A stretch of 64,000 nt of DNA from Coffea arabica (taxonomy: Eukaryota > Streptophyta > Magnoliopsida > Gentianales > Rubiaceae): assembly GCF_036785885.1 (NCBI RefSeq), contig NC_092320.1, forward strand, positions 14,633,557 to 14,697,556, read 5' to 3'. Numbering within the stretch: the first letter of the stretch is position 1; each line of letters starts with the position of its first letter. Positions 45,383 through 56,517 of the stretch are shown in pieces. The notes beneath the pieces were generated by a model. It did not search any database, had not been told where the DNA came from, and was given only the letters and a program-made list of their open reading frames with translations. The translations under genes were made by a program, and so were the position numbers.

Positions 45383-46467
45383 TATGAGTGTTGTTGGAAA
45401 TTGAATTCGATAGTTGAAATTAATGATGCTGCTGCTGAACTGATCCTCCAATTGCTAGAATATATATTATTTGTCAAATAATGATCGCTAGGACAACAAT
45501 AAGTTCGACTACCTTGATGAATTCAAAGAGCAAATGTTTTTAATTCCTGGAGTATGGTTCAAATTGAGGAAAACATGTCTTGTGCTCTCCGCAATATGTC
45601 TTGAACCACAAATTCGAACCATACTTGAGGATTTAAAATAATTGTTTCTTTTTTATTTTTCTTTCAATTTATCTAATTTTTAATATTCATTTTTAAGATT
45701 TAAAATAATTATTGATTCAAAACTATTTATGGAAGTAAAGATATGGTTTTTATAAAATAATAAGCAAAAACTTTTTCTATTTTTTTGGATTGCTTCAGGG
45801 TTAATAAAATAAAAATATATTCTTTTTTTAATGCAACATGGCCTCAATAAGGGCATTTTCGGCATTAAGGGGATTTTTGTTAAATGTTTGATCATTTAAA
45901 GGGTGAGGCCGTTATTTAGATAAATTACAGGGATTGATTGGTAATATGATCAAACCTCACGAGAGGTAAATGTAATTAACCCTTTTTTTTTTTGTTGATA
46001 ACAAGAGGTTGATACTAACACAAGCTGTTTCAGTTAATAAGAACGGATCACTTTCTTGTAAAAGGACCATATATTTGAATATCCTGACTGATGTCAATAG
46101 ATAAAAACGAATCACCTTTTCATCAAAGGTCATGTGTTTGAATTCTATTATGGACGTGAGAATTATGTTTGTGAACAATGTATAAATTGGTCAAATTTCG
46201 ATTTGAAATTGAAGCGTGGCCTTCTTTGTCTTGCCTCCATTTGGTTCCTTTGAGTTCCTGTGTTTCATCTTTTGTTTGGTTCTTATAAGAGCAGTAGAAA
46301 TAGTATTCATGGGATCAAAATATACCCATCGTTGACCTATGGTTCAACTGCAATCAAAAATTTGAGAATGCAAATTGATTACATGCTAATTGAATGATTG
46401 TGCCAGTTCATCTAATCAATTTTGAGATTCGTTTTCCAATCAAAACAAACCTCGAATCTTACTTTAA
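45383..46467. other. Intergenic, nothing recognised
   Basis: AT-rich, only short chance frames. Confidence 0.6.
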
Positions 46468-46789
46468 TACTCTCTCCCTTTTTTTTATAACTAACGTTTA
46501 AGAAATTTGCTCTAATGTACTTTTATCTGTCGTTTTATTATCCCCATACAGTATTAATTATTTTTTTCACAATTTTTCCCTTTTATCTCTCTTTTCCAAT
46601 ACAGGGTTCTTAATTACTACTCCTAGTAATTATTGTTTTTCTCTTTGTAACAACCCTAGTAATTATCTGCCCCTCCGCATTCTTTCTTCTTTTCTCGCAG
46701 TATGTTGAACCCCCTTTGTTCTTCTCCATCACGCCTCCCTCCACATCAACCACTTGCAATTCAACCATCTTTGGGGGTTGAAAAGTTGA

Positions 46790-47080
46790 ATGGACCAAGA
46801 ATTTGAAGATGAGTTAATTAAACAAGTGGTTGAAGATTCTTGTGAAGAAACAGGAGAGGATGAAGATGCACAAGTTGAAGTCGAATGTGCCAAAATACAT
46901 AAAGCTCCATTATGTATTGATTTGAATGAACCTGCAAAGTTTGATTTTGACTTGAACAAAATCCCTGATGAAATTGGAGAAGAAGTATGTATTTCTCTTG
47001 AGACTAGTTTATATAGTGAAGTCCTTATAGTCTCTCAAAATATTTGGTGGGAGTTAAAAATGTTTAAAATTTCAGATTAA
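46790..47080 (+). pseudogene. Acidic DLNEP-motif protein fragment within the mariner-type element
   Basis: 96-residue frame starting MDQEFEDELIKQVVED, very acidic, with IDLNEPAKFDFDLNKIP. Repeated (F)DLNxxP motifs at the N-terminus are what I recall from plant mariner-like transposases and some other nuclear proteins. Given the host element, a remnant of the transposase N-terminus is the best guess. A good splice donor (GAA|GTATGT) at 46985 suggests a real first exon of 65 codons. The helix-turn-helix and DDD parts are absent. The MULE insertion lies just downstream. Confidence 0.4.
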
Positions 47081-47272
47081 AAATTTAGGTGAAAATTTTT
47101 GGGGCTAATTACTCAGAATATCGTTGTAAAAAAGAAAAGTCGGACGTTTATGACTCTGACAAGGGGTGCTGCAAATTTATGGCTACCGGGCTGGCAACCA
47201 AAAAGGCAAATTTTTGTTTTTAAGCTCTGACACAGTCCGGCAGTGGAATTATTTATTTATTTTTTTTTAAAA

Positions 47273-47313
47273 GTCCCTGGCTGCTGGGCTGACAAGGCCC
47301 GGCAGCCAGGGAC
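47273..47313. repeat. 41-bp GC-rich hairpin in the left MULE repeat
   Basis: 17-bp stem beginning GTCCCTGGCTGC, one G-T pair, with a 7-base loop TGACAAG. The same structure is in the right repeat at 48778-48818. More CCGGGCTG/CAGCCCGG pieces lie on either side. Confidence 0.9.
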
Positions 47314-48478
47314 TTTATAAAAAAATCTGCACAAAACCTGCTAGATCGATTCTTAAGGGAAAAGGGGTTGAAAATATTCAATTACTACTTACTACTACTA
47401 GTATTTCATCCATTGATTTTATCTCACTAATATTTCAGCACCTTTCCATATAGTGAATTGCTCTACTAGCTGGTGAAGGCACCGGTTTTCCCTGGCCAAG
47501 TTTGCATTCTCATTTGCCAGTCTTGATTTTTCAGCACCACCATAAACTAATTATCAACTTTATTTCACCACCACCATAATTATCAACTAACTTGCATAAT
47601 AAAGTGAATTGCATTAAACTAATATCACTAGTTTCGAAATTAAGCTATGCTAATTACATTAATTTTATGTATTTAATCTATTAAATGCAACTAGTATTTC
47701 AAATATTTAAATTGCCCCGACTAAATGGCTATCTTAATCAAAACTCAATATATGCCTCGTCAAATACATCTAAATTCATTTAATCGAACCTCTTAAAATT
47801 AATTCGTTCAACTAATTAAATCACTAAACTAATTAAACTAATCATATACTAAATAACATAAACTAATTATCAACTAACTTGCGTAATAAAGTAAATTGCA
47901 TTAAACAAATAACACTAATTTCGTTAATTAAGTTGTGCTAATTACATCAATTTTATGTATTGAATTTATTAAATATGCCAATTTTAACGGATCAATTGCA
48001 ATTAGAATAACGGATCAATTGCAATTAAAAAAATTTAATTGCAAAGCAATAGGATTTCCCTTTTTTTTGGGTTATTGAAGTTGGGAAGATTTGGGATGAA
48101 CATAGTAATAGCGGATAAGCATGGTAATAACAGTTATGCAATGGTGGATGAGTATAGTAATAGCAGTTAAGTAAATATGAGAGTATGGAATATAAGATGA
48201 TTGTATATTATTTTATCATACAGAGGGTCAAATTAAAATAATGACATTTTTTTAACATCAAACCCATTATCCACACATTGTATATAGAAAGACGTGGTCA
48301 CGTTAAAAATGAAAAAAAAAATTGGTTGATTTCTCTCTCTTTTTTTTTTTTTTCCCTTTTCTTTTGGGGTGTGTACATAAGTTGATTCTTTTCTTTTTTT
48401 TTTTTTAACAATTTTTTTTTTAGTTTCTCCTTTTTGTACTTGAGGTGTGAAAATATCTAAATTATTTTAATTCTAAAG

Positions 48479-48622
48479 TTTCCAGATGGTACAAAGGAGT
48501 GGGAAGAAATTCATGCAAGTGATATCATCATATGTGCAACGAGAATAATTAAACCACAAGCTGTGGAATCTTTAATTGGGCATAGAAGTGAGTTAGTAAG
48601 AGGCAAAGAAGGAATTAATTAA
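48479..48622 (+). pseudogene. Short coding-like fragment inside the MULE
   Basis: After an AG acceptor-like site, a 47-codon frame reads FPDGTKEWEEIHASDI and ends SELVRGKEGIN-stop. Its composition looks coding and it sits just inside the right terminal repeat, so it may be a captured exon. Family not recognised. Confidence 0.3.
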
Positions 48623-48777
48623 AGAATGAAGAGATTCACTATATGGAAAGGTGCTGAAATATTAGAGAGATAAAATCAATGGATCAAATACTAGTAGTAG
48701 TAAGTAGTAATTGAATATTTTCAACCCCTTCCTTTAAGAATCGATCTAGCAGGTTTTGTGCAGATTTTTTTTATAAA

Positions 48778-48818
48778 GTCCCTGGCTGCCGGGCCTTGTC
48801 AGCCCAGCAGCCAGGGAC
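48778..48818. repeat. 41-bp GC-rich hairpin in the right MULE repeat
   Basis: Counterpart of 47273-47313; stem of 17 pairs, loop CTTGTCA. Confidence 0.9.
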
Positions 48819-49237
48819 TTTTTTTTAAAAAAAAAAAAAAAAAATTCTGCTGCCGGGCTGTGTCAGAGCTTAAAAAAAAAAATTGCCTTTTTTGTTGCCG
48901 GACTGACACAGCCCGGTAGCCATAGATTTGCAGCATCCCTTGTCAGAGCCATAAACGTCCGACTTTTCTTTTTTACAACGATATTCTGAGTAATTAGCCA
49001 ATTTTTGGTGGGAAAGTTTTTCATTTTAGAAACATTTAGTTTGGTGGGAGTTAGTTTGCATTGCTTTTGGCCTAGTAAAACAGCACCATTTAGTACTCTA
49101 GTGAGAGAAAATATAGGTGAATTGGACAGTTAATGAGGGTATAAAAGGAAAGTAATGTACAGATTTAAGCAATGAAAAACTTTTCTTAATTGGTGTGCAA
49201 AACCTTAAACGTCAGTTATAAAAAAAGGGAGGGAGTA

Positions 49238-49688
49238 TTATTTCTTCCTCTTTCATGACCAACCGTTTCCACCCGACAAACCAGAAAACCATTCATACTT
49301 AATGTTTTGTTTCTATATAGGCTGTAACATCATCTAATAATCAAAACACTTATTAGTCTCCATCAGCTCAGACCTATTCAAATGGCGTGGATAAACATTT
49401 ATGGTTTTATTCTTTGTTTGGAACCATGTTTTCTGTATTTTGACCAGAGGAGAAATAGATACAAACGCTGGTAAAATACTAAAATTTCAGAGAATTTTAT
49501 GATTTAGCAGAGGCCAGAAATCTAGCCTACTAATCCTCAGGTTTAGATGCTGGAAACCAGCCACTTTCTATTGTGAGATTTAACATATTGTCCTCATGGA
49601 AATTAAAGTTTGCTAAACAAAAATATCTTCAGTTGCCATGTTTGCTAAACAGCAAAACCTCTTGGAAATCTCTGAAGGCAATTCTTTT
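49238..49688 (+). other. Upstream region of the receptor kinase gene
   Basis: No sequence shared with the chitinase gene promoters. An in-frame ATG at 49638 would add 17 residues before the signal peptide; the later ATG at 49689 is preferred. No clear TATA assignment. Confidence 0.5.
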
Positions 49689-52600
49689 ATGGCATCAGTC
49701 AGTAGGATCATCCTGCTTTTACTGGTAATTCTGCCATCTAATCTGCCGTACTCAATAGCACAAAATTGGATAAAGGCAGGCTACTGGTATTCTGGCACGG
49801 AGTTTCCCATTGCAGACATAAATTCAGCTCTGTTCAGTCACCTTATTTGTGCTTTCGCCGACATTAACTCCAGCACCTATGAGCTTCACATCTCTCCATC
49901 TGATCAGAAGTACTTCTCAGCATTTACCAGTACTGTCAAACAGAAAAATCCATCAGTTATCACACTTCTATCTATTGGAGGAGGATCAGCTAATTATTCA
50001 GTCTACTCTTCTATGGTTAGCCAATTTTCATCTAGGAAGTCATTCATAGACTCATCGATAAATATAGCTAGGCTATATGGTTTCAAGGGCATAGACTTCA
50101 GCTGGCGTTCAGCAAGTACAGCTGCAGATGCAACTAACATGGGCACGCTTTTCAATGAATGGGGAGCTGCTGTGGAATCAGAATCAAGGAACAACAACAG
50201 CTCGAAGCTTTTCTTGACAATGGCTGCTCCTTATTCACAATATATTAGTGAAGCAACTCTCCCAATAGATTCAATAAGGAGGAACATGGATTGGGTGCAT
50301 GTTTTGGCATATGATTTCTACACACCTGTAGCAAATCCAGAACATACAGGTCCTTCTGCTGCATTATATGATCCAGCAAGCAACCAAAATACAGATTTTG
50401 GTATGAATTCATGGATAAGTGGAGGACTGCCAGCTAACAAGATTGTTCTGGCTTTGCCTTTCTATGGCTATGCATGGACGCTCAGGGATCCCAAAGACAA
50501 TGCAGTCGGTGCTCCAGCCAATGGATCAGCCGTGACAACAGAAGGGGACATGACTTACAAAGCTATCAGGGATTACATTCAACAATATAATGCTGTTTCA
50601 GTATACAATTCAACTTACGTTATGAAATACTGCAGTGTTGGGTCAACTTGGATTGGCTTTGATGACGTTGAGGTTGTCAAAACTAAAGTTTCATATGCAA
50701 AACAGAGGGGTCTGCGTGGGTATGCAGTTTGGCAAGTTCCAAACGATTACAATTGGGAACTTTCTCGGGCAGCAGGTAAAGAATGTACTTTCTGGAATTG
50801 GAACTTTTGTATGAACTGTATTAAAGACCTAGGTAAACTATGTGAAACTTCTATGTTTAACCTCGTTTTTCTTTCAACGACTTTTGAGAAAGAATTCGAT
50901 TAACTCCAGGTTGATTTCAAACTCGACAGATTTAAGAAATCATTTGTAAGCCACTAGAGAAAGAAAAAAAAAAAAAGCCTTGACCTGCAAAGTGCCCTAA
51001 CAACCAACTGATACTAGTACTCTTTACAATCTAACAAACCTAAAAGTTCCCAAAGCATAAAACAGAGTAAATATGCCCACTACTTCAATGCTAGTAAGTT
51101 GACTAGGTGCAGATCATCATAATCTAAAATATATTACTAAAGGGACATCCTAAGGTACTTCTATGTCCAGAGACATAGGCATCCCAGTACCTGCCCAATA
51201 TCTGTCCAAATTTGTCAACTTCATCCACAACTCGATTGACAGGCAGAAGAAAATGGAGGATTAGGGAAATGGAGTAATCATAACAGGTAACAAAATTCAG
51301 GCACCAATTTGATATGAAAGAAAGGGAAAAGTACAAAAGAAGTGGTAACAGATCAAAGTTTTGATAGGTAATTTACAAGATGAAAACCACCAGGAATAGT
51401 AGCCCTAGGAACTACTCATATAACCTTCAGCCCTTGAACAAAAGGCTGCATTACTTTTCACCTCATGGAAACTATAAATCAGCAGGAACTTTTGTAACTT
51501 GAACTCTGTTACTTTAAAAAGGAAATTCTACATTCCTCATTCCTGGGCCTTAAGGCCTACTAATCCACTTCAAACTTCAAACTCATGCTTTGTCTTAGCT
51601 CTACTGCTACAACAATCCAAACTAGCAAAATATTCACTAAGAACTCAAAGATGAGACTAGAAATTTGGAGGAATGTTTCAGGCTCTAAAATATTAGGCAA
51701 AATGTGTAGAACACTTACTCTTTATAACAGGAAACGGAAAATGACAAAAAAGGAATCATGACACTGAACTCCAACTAAATATGCGTAAAGACTTCAAAAT
51801 TATGCCATGGTAACTCCAAAATAGCCTACATGTCTCTTAGGTGTTCCAATTTATGCAAGAGCATAAAACTATCCTTGCCGTGCCTTTTGTGCATCTTAGT
51901 CTATGCCATTAACTATGAAGTGAAATCAATTTGTCAAGGAAATACTTCAGTTCTCCTTTTCCTCCTCTTCAATGACCAGACACCCATGAAAGGTGAACGA
52001 ACCCCACTAATATGAGGATGCATGCACCTATGCAACTTTACCACTATTTTCGTTTTGATGACAAGAGTCGTTTACAATGTATTGTGTCAATAGCATAAGA
52101 ACATTAGAAGAAGGTGAAAACATCCTTTCAAGAATCGTTTTATACCTTTACCACTTCCCCATGTAATCCTCTTACTTTTCTGAAAAAACTTTTTTGGTTG
52201 GTACTTAAATTTCTGGTCTTACAGCTGAACAAAGTAACAAAAATCAGCAAAGGAAGAAGCATATACTTTTGAAAACTCTGCTTCCTGTAGCAAGTCTGGT
52301 ACTCCTCTTACTAGGAGGCTTTACAGTTTGGCACATCAAAAGAAAACAGCTTACAGGAAAAGGTACTTTCTTCAACTTATGTGCTAGTAGATTTTGTCAA
52401 AAGGTATCATCTAACTTCTTCTGATTATTTCACGTTTACATTTATTGGTTGCATCTTTTGAAGAACTGAGGATAGAAACAGAGATGGGGCATAAGCAAGT
52501 ATTTTCAATGGAAGGCAGCGATTCTCATTCTCTACAAATGTTTAGCTTTGACGATATTAAGGCAGCAACAAATGATTTTTCAAATGAAAACAAGCTTGGT

Positions 52601-55600
52601 CAAGGAGGATATGGGCCTGTTTACAAGGTAATATTGTTTTATTTACCTTTAGATGTATACAAATTAGAGGAGAATAGCATCACAGTGAAGGCCACTACCA
52701 ACTAACATTTTCAATGTCTTCATTTTTTTACTAAATTTTACCTTTTGGATTTAGTTCATCGACTTAAATTGGACATTGTTACAATTCCTTTTCTGTCATC
52801 TTTTGTGCTTACAATGAATGTGTTACCTAACAAATGGGTAAAGCAAACTTATGAATCGCCAAGGTGGTTACCCTAGCAAAAAATATTGCAGTCGAGAAAA
52901 CTTAACAAGCATAATATTGTTAACTCTTGGATGACTTTCAGTTATGTTGTAGACATATGTATTTTTCTTTCTTTTGTTGACTAAAAGTAGTATACATGGA
53001 AGTAGATTGAAGTCTCACCTTGTTCCTGTCTCCGTAACAGCAAAAGCCTTGTGCATTAGAACCACTGTGAACATACAAGCTTATGCTTACAATTTGAACT
53101 AACCTGAAATGCTAAATTGACTTCAGTCAAACTATAATAGTTTCCGATGAATAGTCAAACTCATGCCAAGTAGGCCAACTTCATTTTTATTCACAAACTA
53201 CATAAAATAGAATAGCGCGATCATGGTCAGAAGTTCCAAACTATTGCAGAAATAAAATTTTGGACCATAATTATCCAGTACTGAGAGAGAGAGAGACCCA
53301 AAAGTTGACTCAGATTTTTGCCAAAAAATGTCTATATTGAAAACATATAAGCATGTTTGGCATAATGGCATGAACTTTTTGAGTGGGTTAGGCATTTACA
53401 CATGATATATACACAATGTACTAGCCAAGACTTGTTGAATGATGTCTATTTTTTAGGCTATATTATTAAACGGCAGAGAAGTAGCAGTAAAAAGGCTTTC
53501 TGCAACTTCCAAACAAGGAATTGAAGAATTCAAAAATGAAGTATTACTTACAGCCAGACTGCAACATGTCAATCTTGTAAGTGTTCTGGGATTTTGCATT
53601 GAAAGAGAAGAGAAGATGCTGGTATATGAGTACATGCCCAACAAGAGCTTGGATTTCTACATCTATGGTATGTCAGTGTACTTTTATGCATCATTAATTA
53701 CTCAATGAGTAAATGAACTAAGACATCTCTTTAAGCAAAGAAGCATAAGAAATTCTCACTGAACAAGACACTGCTGCAACTTTTTTAAAATCTAACATCT
53801 GAAAACTAAGAGTAAGCAAAGCCTAGGTTTAAAAGTAGGAAAAAGTATTAAGTTTAGTGAACAGGTGATTAGGGGGCCAACTATCGGCCAAGTGCGGGCT
53901 TGAACTGCAATTCAATTTTTTGAATGGTTAAGACTTCTTGCTACAGAGAAAGGTTGATTGCTTGTACATTTCCAGTCGAGAGTGTAAATCACTATGTGAG
54001 CATTTGCCTTTACTATGCCATGTTAGTTTGTACAATTTACAAGGCAATCATCTCTAACAAGTGCTAAGGCCCTTGGTCAAATGAACAGGACATTTATGCC
54101 TCCTCCCTTCATCTGTCCTTTTTCTCCTGGAATTTGGTAAGTTAGGTTCACAAGATTGATCCAACTCTCAGTTTCTCCGTGAAGAGTATGTTCTACTAAT
54201 GATTGTTTAATTGTTTGCAGAGCATCTCCTATGTCAGTAACTTATAATATACTTAATAAATTTACTGAGTTGTATAACACATCATATTATGGCACAATCC
54301 AGTAAAGACAAGAGAACATTGCACCCATATAAAATAGTCGGGCTGATCAATGCTCCTAAGGTTATTTGTGCTTGATTTCAAATTGGCTCCTTGAACATTG
54401 AATTTTGTAAATTTCGCACCTAAAGTTTAATAGTCCAAACACTAGTTCTCCTCATTCTGTTTAACTCAATGTGACGACTTGAAAACACAGAATCATAAGC
54501 CTCATTGGCTATATATGAACTAGGCTACTCCCACCAATATTGTCAATAAGGAAGAACAAATATTCCTCAATCTAGTTCAAGTGTGACCATCCAAATTCTC
54601 CTACCTGGTATATGTGTTAATAACAAAGGTTGCCTACTATAAATCTACATTTCTAAATCTGTAGTAAGAATCACATAGTATTACCCTGAAGAAGAAAAGG
54701 TGTGTCATCTAGTGCGGCCAATTTCTGCCCTGTTGCCTCCACTTGAACTGCTAATAGGGCAAGCCATTTACTGGAAATGGAACTAGGCCATGTATGCAAT
54801 GATGTTTTCCATTCTTTTAATTGCAAGTCAAGTAAAACCACTAACAAATAAAGGAGAAGGAAAGGCCATTTTTGGTGGAAAATTTGCTTCTGAACATACA
54901 CAGGATCAACTGAGATAGAATTAATATAGGCCTAAATGGTAAAAATACTCCAGGAAGATATGTGGATACAGATAAATTGGAGGAATATGGAGTTTACTTT
55001 TTGGCTTTCAAGTCTACTACATACTGGTTGCATGTTAAAATCGAATTGAGAAGGGATGTTCACATTTGGACTATATTAAAGCACAATCACAAAGTAAAAG
55101 GACAAAAAGACAAAGCTTGGAAGTTTAGTATCCGCATCAAGACAGACTGAAAAGTTAAGAGAGGCCGATGACACTTCCAATTCTTTTGTCTAGAAAAAAT
55201 TACCTTCAGATCTCAGTGCATCTACATTTTAAATAGGGTTTCACAATTATACATAGCTTGGCATATGCACAATTGAGAACTAATCGCCAAGTTTACAGAT
55301 TGGCAGACGAAAGTTCAAAGTAAATCCAGACCTGGAAAAGATTTAATTAAATGAAAGAATTAACGCAAGTAAACATGAATCCATGGAATCAGATACATAA
55401 AGCTTCTACCCAAATACTTTCTTTGGGTAGTACCAGTTCTAAAATTTTGTTTAATCAATCAACTAATTTAGCTCAAGGACTGTCTTCAGGTGCTTTGCAG
55501 AACCATGGAAGATCCATCTAAGTTTGGTTTTGATATTCTTTAGAGGATCACAGGTCCTGTTTTACTATTCTTGAATTGCGTACTATTGGATTAGTTTCTT

Positions 55601-56517
55601 GCATGCATAATTTTGTCCTTTTTTACTAATTTTTCTGTTATAGATCCAATCAACCGCTTGTCCCTCAACTGGGAACAACGGGCACAAATCATTGAGGGAG
55701 TGACTCAAGGGCTCTTGTATCTCCAAGAATACTCAAGACTAACAGTAATTCATAGGGACCTAAAAGCTAGCAATATTCTATTGGATGATCAAATGAAACC
55801 CAAAATATCAGATTTTGGAATTGCCAAAATATTCCAAAAGGACAAGGTTGAAGCAAACACCGATCGAGTAGTTGGTACCTAGTAAGTGAAATGATTCTAC
55901 AACTAACCTAAAGAATGCTCTCATGTGGTGCTAAGCTTATGATGTATGCTGCAGTGGTTATGTTCCACCTGAATATGTACGACAAGGGATATATTCCACA
56001 AAATCGGATGTTTTCAGCTTTGGAGTTCTACTTCTTCAAATAATCAGTGGAAGAAAAAATACATGCTTTTATGGACCTCATTCAAATATAAACCTCCTAG
56101 AATATGTAAGTTATTGCAGAAGCATTGGTAGAATCACTAGAACTTGCAAACAATTTGCTCAAAGTATAACTGGATTGCAGTTATTTGACTTTTTGAACTT
56201 TTATACAGGCATATGAGCTATGGAAAAATGGAGAAGGCAAAGAGTTTCTAGATGAAACACTGGATGACACACATTCATCCTGCAAACTAATGAGATGCCT
56301 TCAAATTGCTCTTCAGTGTGTTCAAAAAGATCCAAATGATAGACCTAACATGCTAGAAATTTCTCATATGCTTAGGAACGAGAATTTGGATATGAAGCAT
56401 CCAAAAAGACCAGCCTTCTCTATTAAAAAAGACGAAGGTGGAGATAAGTCCTCCACACAGTCAGAAGGAACAGGACAAGTTGATACTGCAACCATCACAA
56501 GACTAGTTGCTCGATGA
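49689..56517 (+). CDS. Chitinase-related receptor-like kinase (CHRK1-like), GH18 ectodomain inactive
   Basis: Seven exons: 49689-50775, 52225-52362, 52464-52627, 53457-53667, 55644-55881, 55955-56105 and 56209-56517. All sites are GT-AG, phases agree, and the product is 765 residues. Signal peptide about 1-24; GH18 domain to about 360, aligning residue for residue with the three chitinases. At the active site GIDFSWR replaces GLDLDWE, so D138 is Ser and the proton donor E140 is Arg: no hydrolysis is expected. Transmembrane segment about 380-398 in its own exon. Kinase: GQGGYG 454-459, K475, HRDLKASN with D572, DFG 590-592, DVFSFG, all intact and RD-type, closest in feel to the S-domain/DUF26 group. 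Tobacco CHRK1 has this architecture and lacks chitinase activity. Role inferred: plasma-membrane receptor for chitin-like or other glycan ligands. Confidence 0.95.

Larger units (their letters stand above)
47103..48999. mobile_element. MULE, non-autonomous, 1.9 kb, ~360-bp terminal inverted repeats
   Basis: Left repeat 47103 to about 47459, right about 48633 to 48999, both starting GGCTAATTACTCAGAATATC from their own end. A perfect 9-bp duplication AATTTTTGG is at 47094-47102 and 49000-49008. Long inverted repeats plus a 9-bp duplication identify a Mutator-like element. There is no transposase. Inside are two direct copies of a ~95-bp segment (about 47588-47690 and 47875-47975) and a short coding-like fragment at 48479-48622. 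Confidence 0.9.
46470..49235. mobile_element. Mariner/Stowaway-type element, 2.77 kb, interrupted by a MULE
   Basis: Termini CTCTCTCCC-T(n)-ATAACTAACGTTTAAG and the complement of CTCCCTCCC-T(n)-ATAACTGACGTTTAAG form a ~33-bp inverted repeat, flanked by TA (46468-46469, 49236-49237). Without the nested MULE it is about 0.86 kb and contains one short frame (46790-47080). It is too short for a full transposase, so it is a non-autonomous or deleted element. Confidence 0.8.

Noticed and set aside
46790-48622. Single gene with exon 1 at 46790-46984 and exon 2 at 48479-48622
   Set aside because: Phases would fit, but the second piece lies inside the MULE defined by a perfect 9-bp duplication, so the two have different origins.
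49638-49688. Upstream in-frame ATG of the receptor kinase as the start
   Set aside because: It would place 17 polar residues before the signal peptide; the second ATG aligns with the chitinase starts.
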